Shown here one piece after another: positions 1 to 6,185 of a stretch of 7,507 nucleotides of DNA. Every line of letters starts with the position of its first letter. The first letter of the stretch is position 1. Location of the stretch: assembly GCA_046347015.1 (NCBI GenBank), contig JAXMHA010000037.1, positions 1 to 7,507 on the forward strand. The letters run 5' to 3'. The position numbers and the translations under genes are program-made. The notes beneath the pieces were generated by a model. It had not been told where the DNA came from. It saw nothing but the letters and a program-made list of their open reading frames with translations, and searched no databases. The stretch is from Dokdonella_A sp046347015. GTDB lineage: Bacteria > Pseudomonadota > Gammaproteobacteria > Xanthomonadales > Rhodanobacteraceae.

Positions 1-501
1 GGGGTTGCCGTCGGGGTTGTTGCTGTCGTACCAGGTGTAGGTGTAGTCCATGTCGCGAAGGCCGCTGGTGGTTTTCACTTCCCAGAGGAGGCCGGTGACG
101 TTGTCGCGCGTGCAGGCCCAATCGCCGGCGCCCGTGCCCAGCGTGGCGCTGGCCGGCAGCACACTGCCGGTATTGGAGATCTTGGTGTAGTCGAAGCCGT
201 TGGGGACGCCGTTGTTCGGCGTGCTGGCGCCGACCTTGGGCAGCACACCCGCGGCCGCCTCGAAATCGCGACCGTTGTGACAATCCTGCGTCTCGGGAGC
301 GGAGTCTTCGCAGATCGTGGAATTGCCGGTGTCATCGGCGCTGAAGGTAACGCCGGTGTCGTTGAGCGGCTGGTTTTGCGCGTGTGCGGCGCTGGCGCCA
401 AGGGTCAAAGCGAGCGCGGCGGCGAGCGGGTGGATGAGGCAGGAACTGAACCTGACCCCGTTTCCCCCGTTCTTTTGACAGCGGCTAACGAACTCGTTCA
501 T
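1..501 (-). CDS. DUF1566-domain secreted protein, 5' part (runs off left edge)
   Basis: The minus strand is open from ATG at 501 to the window edge, giving 167 residues with no stop seen. The start is supported by GGGAGG ending five bases before the ATG. Residues 23-41 form a hydrophobic stretch ending in AHA, a likely signal peptidase I site before Q42, so the protein is probably exported. The mature part opens with PLNDTG, then Cys-containing segments (C64, C73, C130), then RDNVTGLLWEVKT (132-144), LRD and YTYTWYD. That order is characteristic of the DUF1566 (Lcl C-terminal) family, in which this is the start of the domain. Such proteins are exported or surface proteins without a defined biochemical role. 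The first 16-20 residues are unusual: they precede the hydrophobic core and contain a repeat-like sequence (442-465). The C-terminal bulk of the protein is missing, so total length and anchoring are unknown. Confidence 0.82.
   Translation of the reverse strand, partial: MNEFVSRCQKNGGNGVRFSSCLIHPLAAALALTLGASAAHAQNQPLNDTGVTFSADDTGNSTICEDSAPETQDCHNGRDFEAAAGVLPKVGASTPNNGVPNGFDYTKISNTGSVLPASATLGTGAGDWACTRDNVTGLLWEVKTTSGLRDMDYTYTWYDSNNPDGNP
442..465 (-). repeat. 24-nt repeat-like sequence with GGGGTCAGGTTCAG core inside the DUF1566 gene
   Basis: Read on the minus strand, the segment begins GGAAAC, has the core GGGGTCAGGTTCAG and ends TTCC, so the outer GGAA/TTCC are inverted. From memory, GGGGTCAGGTTCA-type phrases recur dispersed in many proteobacterial genomes, often near REP-associated (RAYT, Y1) transposases. 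Only one copy is present in this window, so the assignment rests on recognition, not on internal repetition. It lies within codons 13-20 of the gene and is translated in frame as roughly GNGVRFSS. It therefore lengthens the n-region ahead of the signal-peptide core. Confidence 0.4.
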
Positions 502-665
502 GGTCGCCTCCCGGGGGCGCGTCACGGCGAAGAAGAATTCGTCGCTCTATTTCCCCATACGATAAACGCGCCCCGAAAGTGACACGCATCCTGGATTGCG
601 CCGTGATGTGCGGCGCTTCCGGGCGGCAAGGCGACCTCGATCACCAGCACGGCCAGTAAGGGAGG

Positions 666-690
666 TCGGGGTGAATGCGGTGAACCCCGA
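666..690. repeat. Perfect hairpin, 7-bp stem (TCGGGGT/ACCCCGA)
   Basis: Arms at 666-672 and 684-690 are exactly complementary, around an 11-nt loop. The right arm lies within an 11-nt direct repeat, GAACCCCGACG, present at 682-692 and again at 780-790. Read on the minus strand, the loop and arms give GTCGGGGTTCACCGCATTC, which to me resembles a dispersed intergenic sequence of Xanthomonadales. That resemblance comes from memory, not from a search. It could be a REP-like unit, or a structure protecting the 3' end of the quinoprotein mRNA. Confidence 0.5.
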
Positions 691-695
691 CGCCG

Positions 696-718
696 CGCCG
701 ATGCGGAACTCATCGGCG
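696..718. repeat. Perfect hairpin, 8-bp stem (CGCCGATG/CATCGGCG)
   Basis: Arms at 696-703 and 711-718 are exactly complementary, with a 7-nt loop. It sits five bases from the hairpin at 666-690. The paired layout recalls REP/BIME-type elements that occur downstream of genes. There is no adjacent run of T on either strand, so a rho-independent terminator is not favoured. Confidence 0.55.
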
Positions 719-730
719 TCGGGCATCGAT

Positions 731-769
731 GCGCTCGGCTCAACCTGCGCGAGCGCCGCAGGTCTGCGG
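731..769. repeat. Nested, mutually exclusive inverted repeats
   Basis: Three perfect stems compete for the same bases. GCGCTCG (731-737) pairs with CGAGCGC (750-756). CCTGCG (744-749) pairs with CGCAGG (757-762). CCGCAG (756-761) pairs with CTGCGG (764-769) across a 2-nt loop. Because they share arms, only some can form together. They lie about 45 bases beyond the quinoprotein stop codon in its direction of transcription. A role in transcript-end structure or as part of a dispersed repeat is possible. The high GC content makes chance short stems likely, so confidence is moderate. Confidence 0.4.
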
Positions 770-811
770 TGCGTGGAACGAACCCCGACGACGTCCCGAA
801 ACGGATTCCAT

Positions 812-2767
812 CTATCGAGGCGGCAGCGCAAAAGCGATCACGGTGTCGCCGCGCCGGGTGTCCAGTCCGCCGTGTCCACCGGCCACGATCACGACGTACT
901 GCCTGCCCCCGATCGCGTAGGTCATCGGCGTGGCCTGACCGCCGGCCGGCAACCGGTATTGCCACAGCAATTTGCCGTCGCGGATGTCGAACGCGCGGAT
1001 GTCGCCGTCCATCGTCGCGGCGATGAAGACCAAGCCGCTCGCGGTGACGATCGGGCCGCCGATGTTCGGCACGCCGAGGTTCCAGTGGTTCAGCACCGCG
1101 TTGCCGAGTGGCACCCGCCACAGTTGCTTGCCCGTGCGCATGTCCACGGCGGACAACTCGCCCCACGGCGGCTTGACGCAAGGCGTGCCGAGCGACGACA
1201 GGAAGGCCTTCCGTCGCATTCCATACGGCGCGCCGCGCATGGCCGAGAAGTTCCAACCGTCGTATTCCTTCGAGTCGCGCTGCGCGTCGTACCGATCACG
1301 CGGGACCAGGGCGACGAGCATCGGCAGGTCGTTGGTGTTGACCACCGCGACCTGGCGTTGCGGATCGAATGCGAGCCCGCCCCATTCGACGCCACCGGCA
1401 TAACCCGGTTGCTCGATGCTGCCCTGCACACTCGGCGGCGTGAAGATGCCGTCGGAGCGGTAGCGATCCGGATCGCAGCCGGGCGCAACCGCCGCGAGGT
1501 CGCTGCGAGTCACCGGTCCTTGCCGCACCAGCGGCGCCGGCGCGGACGGGAATGGCTGTGTTTTCGACAACGCTTCACCCGGCACGCCATCTTGCGGCAC
1601 CGGTTTCTCGACGATCGGGAACACCGGCGTGCCGGTCGCGCGCTCGAACGTGAACAGCAGGCCGGTCTTGGTCGGCTGGATCACCGCGTCCACCGCGCGG
1701 CCATCGTGTTGCAACGTGACCAGTGACGGCTGCGCGGCGCTGTCGTAGTCCCACAGGTCGTGGTGCACGAGTTGGTAGCCCCACACCAGCGCGCCCGTGC
1801 TGCCATCCAGCGCGACGATCGAGTCCGCCCAGCGGTTGTCGCCGGGACGCAGGCCGCCGAAAAAGTCGGGGCTGGCCGATCCGGTCGGTACGAACACGAG
1901 GTTGCGTTGCGCGTCCACGGACAGCGGGGCCCATGCATTCGCCGCACCGGTTGCTTGCGCGGCGTTCGAGTCCCATTGCGCGTACACCGGATTGGAAGCA
2001 TCACGCGGGATCGGATCCCAGCCCCACAGGAACCTTCCGGTGCGCGCGTCGTAGGCCCGCACGGTGCCGCGTTCCAGTTCGACGCCGCGGTTGTCGCCGA
2101 TCGACGAACCGACGATGACCTTGCCGTCGAGGACGACCGGCGGCGACGTGACGAGATAGTCGCGCCAGCGGTCGCCGGGCTGCCACGTGGAGCGGATCCC
2201 GTCGAGCAGGTCGAGTACGCCGTGTTCCCCGAAGTCCGCGCAGGGTTGGCCCGTGCGCGCGTCGAGCGCAAGCAGCTTGCTGTCGAGCGTCGGGGCGAAG
2301 ATGCGCGCGTGGCATGCCGCATCCGGCGCGGACTGCGGATCGACCCACAGTGTCACGCCCCGTGACGCGGCGTCCGAGTAGTTGATCTTCGGCACGTTCG
2401 ATTCATGCCGCCAGCGCAGCGCGCCGGTCGCGGCATCGATCGCGACGACATTGGTCTCGCTGGTCGTGAAATACAGCGCGCCGTCGTACAGGATCGGCGT
2501 CGCCTCCCACGTCATGTGGTCGGACCATGCGTCATCGGGAAAGCCCTCGCCGTGTTCGCCGGTGTGGAAGGTCCACGCCACTTGCAGGTGTTGGACGTTC
2601 GCGGGCGTGATCTGCGCCGCGGGCGAGTATCGCGTTCCCCCGGCATCGCCGCCGTAATGCGACCAGCCGGCATCCGGAGCTGGCGGTGGGGCGGCTTGGC
2701 GGGCGCAACCGGCCAGCAGCAACGCGAGCACAAATGGCGTACGGAAGCGGCGGATCATCGTGGGCAT
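812..2767 (-). CDS. PQQ-dependent dehydrogenase lipoprotein (glucose dehydrogenase type)
   Basis: The product is 651 residues. It has a lipoprotein signal peptide with basic residues RRFR and a lipobox LLAGC with Cys21. A short proline-rich linker follows, then an eight-bladed PQQ propeller beginning YGGDAGGTRYSP (38-49). Family motifs include TWEATPILYDG (87-96), HHDLWDYD (335-342), PTKTG (365-369), EWGG (461-464), GVPNIGGPIV, LPAGGQATPMTY (606-617) and GGHGG around His632. Asp340 and Lys367 are 27 residues apart, as Asp466 and Lys493 are in E. coli Gcd, where they are catalytic. It should oxidise an aldose or related alcohol in the periplasm with PQQ and pass electrons to the quinone pool. 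It lacks the five-helix N-terminal membrane domain of E. coli Gcd (about 800 residues), so lipidation probably anchors it. The frame is open back to 2917, but that part overlaps purB. ATG at 2767, or 2758, fits the signal peptide, though neither has a good ribosome-binding site. The exact substrate is uncertain. Confidence 0.88.
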   Translation of the reverse strand: MPTMIRRFRTPFVLALLLAGCARQAAPPPAPDAGWSHYGGDAGGTRYSPAAQITPANVQHLQVAWTFHTGEHGEGFPDDAWSDHMTWEATPILYDGALYFTTSETNVVAIDAATGALRWRHESNVPKINYSDAASRGVTLWVDPQSAPDAACHARIFAPTLDSKLLALDARTGQPCADFGEHGVLDLLDGIRSTWQPGDRWRDYLVTSPPVVLDGKVIVGSSIGDNRGVELERGTVRAYDARTGRFLWGWDPIPRDASNPVYAQWDSNAAQATGAANAWAPLSVDAQRNLVFVPTGSASPDFFGGLRPGDNRWADSIVALDGSTGALVWGYQLVHHDLWDYDSAAQPSLVTLQHDGRAVDAVIQPTKTGLLFTFERATGTPVFPIVEKPVPQDGVPGEALSKTQPFPSAPAPLVRQGPVTRSDLAAVAPGCDPDRYRSDGIFTPPSVQGSIEQPGYAGGVEWGGLAFDPQRQVAVVNTNDLPMLVALVPRDRYDAQRDSKEYDGWNFSAMRGAPYGMRRKAFLSSLGTPCVKPPWGELSAVDMRTGKQLWRVPLGNAVLNHWNLGVPNIGGPIVTASGLVFIAATMDGDIRAFDIRDGKLLWQYRLPAGGQATPMTYAIGGRQYVVIVAGGHGGLDTRRGDTVIAFALPPR

Positions 2768-2840
2768 CGTTTGGTTTCGAGGCCCACAACGTGATGCAAG
2801 CCGCGCGACAAAGGGCGCAACCGGAATCCTCCCCACCGGA

Positions 2841-4208
2841 TCAAATGCCGCGGGCAAGGTCGGCGGCGAGGCCAGTGTAGGTCGCCGGTGTGAGGTCCAG
2901 CAGACGCTGCTTCGCACCGGCAGGCAAATCGAGTGCGGCGATGAACTCGCGCAACGATTCGCGCGTGATGCCCTTGCCGCGCGTCAGCGCCTTCAACTGT
3001 TCGTAAGGCTCGGGCAGGCCGTGGCGGCGCATGACCGTCTGCACGGCTTCGGCCAGGACTTCCCAGTTGGCGTCGAGGTCGGCCGCGATGCGGTCGCCGT
3101 TGACTTCGAGCTTGTCGAGGCCGCGTTGCAGCGAGGCGAATCCGACCAGCGCGTGGCCGAAGGCTTCCCCGAGTGCGCGCAGCACGGTGGAGTCGGTGAG
3201 GTCGCGTTGCCAGCGGCTGACCGGCAGCTTCTCGCTGAAGTGCCCGAGCAGGGCGTTGGCGATGCCGAAGTTGCCTTCCGCGTTCTCGAAGTCGATCGGG
3301 TTGACCTTGTGCGGCATCGTCGACGAGCCGACTTCGCCCGCTTTCAGCTTTTGCCGGAAATAACCGAGCGCGATGTAGCCCCACGCGTCGCGCGCGAAGT
3401 CGATCAGGATCGTGCCGATGCGGCGCGTGCAATCGCAGAACTCGGCAATGCCGTCGTGCGGTTCGATCTGGGTCGTGTACTCGTTCCATTCGAGGCCGAG
3501 CGCCGCGACGAAGCGTCGCGAGAACGCGCGCCAGTCGACACCGGGATAGGCAACGGCGTGTGCATTGAAGTTGCCGACCGCGCCGTTGATCTTGCCGGGA
3601 ATCCCGATCGCCGCGAGTCGTTCGCGTTGGCGTTGCAACCGGGCCACGACGTTGGCGAGTTCCTTGCCGAGCGTGGTGGGCGAGGCGGGCTGGCCGTGCG
3701 TGCGCGCCAGCATCGCGACATCCGCATTCGCATGCGCGAACGCGCGCAGCTTCGCGGCGATGCCGTCCAGCGCCGGCAACAATACCGCGTCGCGCGTGTC
3801 GCGCAGCATCAGCGCGTAGGCGAGGTTGTTGATGTCTTCCGAGGTGCAGGCGAAATGGACGAACTCCTTCGCCCGCTGCAGTTGCGGATCGTCGCCGATG
3901 CGTTCCTTGAGGTAGTACTCGACGGCCTTGACGTCGTGGTTGGTCGTGGCCTCGATGGCCTTGATGCGCGCGGCGTCGGCGACCTCGAAATCGCCGGCGA
4001 TCCGTTGCAGCGCCGCCCGAGCGACGGACGCGAAAGGCGGCAACTCGCCGACGCCGGGCTCATCGGACAGCGCGATCAGCCACGCGATCTCCACCGCGAC
4101 GCGTCGGTGCATCAGGCCGAACTCGCTGAAGACCGGGCGCAACGCGTCCACCTTCGACGCGTAGCGGCCGTCCAGCGGCGACAATGCGGTAAGCGGCTCG
4201 AGCGGCAT
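2841..4208 (-). CDS. purB: Adenylosuccinate lyase
   Basis: The product is 455 residues, essentially the length of E. coli PurB (456). It catalyses two fumarate-releasing eliminations in purine synthesis: SAICAR to AICAR, and adenylosuccinate to AMP. Features seen are SPLDGRYASKV near the N-terminus (10-20), TSEDINNLAYAL (122-133), ARTHGQPASPTTLGKEL (168-184) with His171 matching the E. coli general acid, and the fumarate-lyase signature GSSTMPHKVNP (294-304) with Ser295 as the expected base in the mobile loop. No frame damage is visible. The frame is open upstream to 4292, but ATG at 4208 is chosen because GGAG lies six bases upstream and the product then aligns end to end with the family. 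The gene is divergent from fumC, and the quinoprotein gene starts 73 bases downstream on the same strand. Cotranscription of those two is possible but not evident. Confidence 0.95.
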   Translation of the reverse strand: MPLEPLTALSPLDGRYASKVDALRPVFSEFGLMHRRVAVEIAWLIALSDEPGVGELPPFASVARAALQRIAGDFEVADAARIKAIEATTNHDVKAVEYYLKERIGDDPQLQRAKEFVHFACTSEDINNLAYALMLRDTRDAVLLPALDGIAAKLRAFAHANADVAMLARTHGQPASPTTLGKELANVVARLQRQRERLAAIGIPGKINGAVGNFNAHAVAYPGVDWRAFSRRFVAALGLEWNEYTTQIEPHDGIAEFCDCTRRIGTILIDFARDAWGYIALGYFRQKLKAGEVGSSTMPHKVNPIDFENAEGNFGIANALLGHFSEKLPVSRWQRDLTDSTVLRALGEAFGHALVGFASLQRGLDKLEVNGDRIAADLDANWEVLAEAVQTVMRRHGLPEPYEQLKALTRGKGITRESLREFIAALDLPAGAKQRLLDLTPATYTGLAADLARGI

Positions 4209-4236
4209 CGGCAGCTCCGGGTCTCGCGAAACGGCC

Positions 4237-4242
4237 ATTGTA
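4237..4242 (-). promoter_or_regulatory. Candidate -10 box of the purB promoter (TACAAT)
   Basis: On the minus strand TACAAT matches the sigma-70 -10 consensus at five of six bases. It would place the transcript start near 4230, about 22 bases before the purB ATG. No good -35 hexamer is seen at 16-18 bp spacing; that position would lie over the fumC -10 box. Confidence 0.4.
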
Positions 4243-4257
4243 CTGGCGGTGCGCCGA

Positions 4258-4263
4258 TATAAT
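4258..4263 (+). promoter_or_regulatory. Candidate -10 box of the fumC promoter (TATAAT)
   Basis: This is a perfect TATAAT in otherwise GC-rich DNA. It predicts a start near 4270 and a 22-base leader to the fumC ATG at 4292. A TTG at 4238-4240 is the only -35-like element, but its spacing is poor. The -35 region would overlap the purB -10 box, so the two promoters are likely to interfere. The box also argues against the in-frame ATG at 4262 as the fumC start. Confidence 0.5.
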
Positions 4264-4291
4264 GACGCCTTTCCCGCACGGGTCAGCCGCA

Positions 4292-5676
4292 ATGCCGAAC
4301 TTCCGCACCGAACACGACAGCATGGGCGAACTGAAGGTGCCCGCCGACGCGCTGTGGGGCGCGCAGACGCAGCGCGCGGTCGACAATTTCCCGATCTCGG
4401 GGCTGACCCTGCCGCGAGGGTTCATCCGCGCGTTGGGGCTGATCAAGGCGGCGGCGGCCGAGGCCAACCTGAAGCTCGGGCACCTGAAACCCGCGCAGGC
4501 TGCGGCGATCCGCAAGGCCGCGCAGCGCGTCGCCGGTGGCGAGTTCGACGCGCACTTCCCGATCGACATCTTCCAGACCGGCTCCGGCACCTCGTCGAAC
4601 ATGAATGCCAACGAGGTCGTCGCGCACGTTGCGGTGCGCGATTCGAAGGCGAAGGTCCACCCCAACGACCACGTCAACTACGGCCAGAGCTCCAACGACG
4701 TGATCCCGACCGCGATCCACGTCAGCGCGTCGCTGGCGGCACACGAACAACTGCTGCCGGCGCTGCAGCACCTGCGGAAATCCATCGACAGGCGCGCGCG
4801 GGAGTTGAAGGGTGTCGCCAAGACCGGCCGCACGCACCTGATGGACGCGATGCCGGTGACGTTCGGCCAGGAGTTGTCGGGCTGGTCCGCGCAGGTCGCT
4901 TCCGGCATCGCGCGCATCGAAGACGCGTTGAAGCGCATGCAGAGGTTGCCGCAGGGTGGCACCGCGGTGGGGACCGGGATCAATGCGGATCCGAAGTTCG
5001 CGAAGGCGTTCTGCGCCGAGCTGTCGAAGATTTCCGGCGTCAAGTTCACCTCGATGGACAACTTCTTCGAAGGCATGGCATCGCAGGACGCGGCGGTCGA
5101 ACTGTCGGGCCAGTTGAAGACCCTCGCGTGCGCGCTGATGAAGATTGCCAACGACCTGCGCTGGATGAACTCCGGGCCGCTGGCGGGGCTTGCCGAGATC
5201 GAGCTGCCGGCGTTGCAGCCGGGTTCGTCGATCATGCCGGGCAAGGTCAACCCGGTGATCCCCGAGGCAATGACGATGGTGTGCGCGCAGGTGATCGGCA
5301 ACGACGCGACGATCACGATCGGCGGGCAGGCCGGCAACTTCCAGTTGAACGTGATGCTGCCGGTGATCGCGTACAACCTGCTGCAGTCGATGCGATCCTC
5401 GCCAGCGCATCGCGCCTGCTGGCCGAGCATGGCCATCGCCGGCTAAAGGTCAGCTAGCGGCACGTCGACGCGGCGCTCGCGCTGAACCCGATCCTCGTGA
5501 CCGCGCTGAATCCGGTGATCGGCTACGAGAAGGTGCCGCGACCGCGAAGCAGGCGTACAAGCAGCGCCCGATCCTCGATGTCGCGCTCGAGGCGAGCAGG
5601 GTTGTCGAAGGCGGAACTGAAGAAGCTCCTCGATCCGGTCGAGCTGACCAAGGGCGGTATCCACGGCGGCAAATGA
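4292..5676 (+). pseudogene. fumC: Class II fumarate hydratase, 3' end broken by frameshifts and a stop
   Basis: FumC interconverts fumarate and malate in the TCA cycle. Residues 1-366 are clean: MGELKVPADALWGAQTQRA near the start, TGSGTSSNMNANEV (97-109), GQSSNDVIPTA (131-141), GRTHLMDA (179-186) with His182 matching E. coli His188, and the signature GSSIMPGKVNP (311-321) with the loop serine. After YNLLQS (5389) one base is missing, so the frame ends at 5446 after 18 unrelated residues (384 in all). The lost end is still readable: LASASRLLAEH one frame over, compensating indels near 5431 and 5443, a TAG at 5455-5457 where Glu is expected, RHVDAALALNPILVTALNPVIGYEK, a lost base near 5533, a gained base near 5600, then AELKKLLDPVELTKGGIHGGK and TGA at 5674-5676. 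Repaired, it would have about 461 residues, normal for the family. As written, the C-terminal domain is lost and activity would be doubtful. Consensus error is a strong alternative. Confidence 0.9.
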
Positions 5677-5718
5677 GGACGGTGCCGCGGACCCGAATCA
5701 GGTGGAAGGTGGGCCGGG

Positions 5719-6184
5719 TCAAGGCATGTCGTCATCCCGCACGGCGCCGGCAACGATCCGGGGCGCTGCAGCATCAAGTTGCTGCTGTCTTGTACACCTC
5801 CACGCATACCAGATGGTGAGCACTCGAGCGCGATCTCGATGACACCAAGGAATGTAGTACGACCATGCGCCCGGCATGGTCACGGTATAATTGGCGATGT
5901 AGAACGTGGCAAGCATGACGTTAACGGTTCAACCTGACGAGTAGCGCCAGTGACAGGGAAAACCATGACACCGGATGGCCAGCGGCGCGGAAGCAGCTAC
6001 CAACGTTCTGGGTCGTGGCTCCCAAGGGTCCCATCCGGCCGTCGAGGATGGATTGCAGCGAGCCCGGTACATACAGGCCGAAATAGTCGCCGTAGATGTA
6101 GCAGAACACGACGGAGGCCCACAGCATCGCGAGCTTCAATTGGACCGGCGGATTGAATCCTTGCAAAGTTTCACTTGGCGGCAT
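5719..6184 (-). pseudogene. DUF6326-like small membrane protein, disrupted by several frameshifts
   Basis: The start ATG at 6184 follows the DUF4386 stop by one base (TGACATG), indicating translational coupling. The first 61 residues are clean: MPPSETLQGF, a membrane segment at about 16-34 with WASVVFCYIYGDYFGLY, then GRMGPLGATTQNV. The frame then changes near 6001, 5970 and 5957, and stops at TAA 5921-5923 after LVRLNR. The remainder is recognisable: VAASAPLAI in a second frame, then from 5916 MLATFYIANYTVTMPGAWSYY, LGVIEIAL in another frame (5849-5826), and VLTIWYAW returning to the first, with a stop at 5719. Membrane segments in this order resemble small four-helix DUF6326 proteins of about 140-150 residues, and the intact length would fit. 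Function is unknown. The family name is from recognition only. Every break lies in the same patch that damages the fumC 3' end, so sequence error is plausible. Confidence 0.65.
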
Positions 6185-6185
6185 G

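Larger units (their letters stand above)
502..811. other. 310-bp intergenic region between the quinoprotein and DUF1566 genes
   Basis: I see no convincing gene here. Minus-strand frames are open across part of it, but they overlap the end of the quinoprotein gene and resemble no family as proteins. The left end carries the ribosome-binding site of the DUF1566 gene (GGGAGG, 507-512 on the minus strand). The middle, 666-769, is a run of perfect inverted repeats, listed separately. No clear sigma-70 promoter for the DUF1566 gene was recognised. No hairpin here is followed by a T tract in the direction of the upstream gene, so a canonical intrinsic terminator is not supported. Confidence 0.6.

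Noticed and set aside
547..831. 94-codon minus-strand frame between the quinoprotein and DUF1566 genes
   Set aside because: It overlaps the quinoprotein stop, lacks a good ribosome-binding site and lies over the hairpin cluster. It is better explained as translation of an intergenic repeat.
596..1726. 376-codon plus-strand frame opposite the quinoprotein gene
   Set aside because: It is antisense shadow of conserved propeller motifs. The product is Arg-rich and low in complexity.
2768..2917. N-terminal extension of the quinoprotein by 50 codons
   Set aside because: The extension overlaps the end of purB out of frame and would bury the lipoprotein signal. The start at 2767 gives a normal signal peptide.
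2760..4262. 500-codon open frame on the plus strand opposite purB
   Set aside because: It is the exact antisense of a clear, full-length purB in GC-rich DNA. Such codon bias leaves long antisense frames open, and its Arg/Asp-rich composition matches no family.
4283..5410. 375-codon minus-strand frame opposite fumC
   Set aside because: It is antisense to clear fumarase motifs and would cover the divergent promoter region.
5677..5718. Terminator between the convergent fumC and DUF6326-like genes
   Set aside because: The 42-bp gap has no stable stem followed by a T tract on either strand.
5928..5940. Possible second copy of the GGGGTCAGGTTCAG repeat
   Set aside because: Only part of the core matches (GGTTCAACCTGAC-like), and it lies in coding sequence for LVRLNR.
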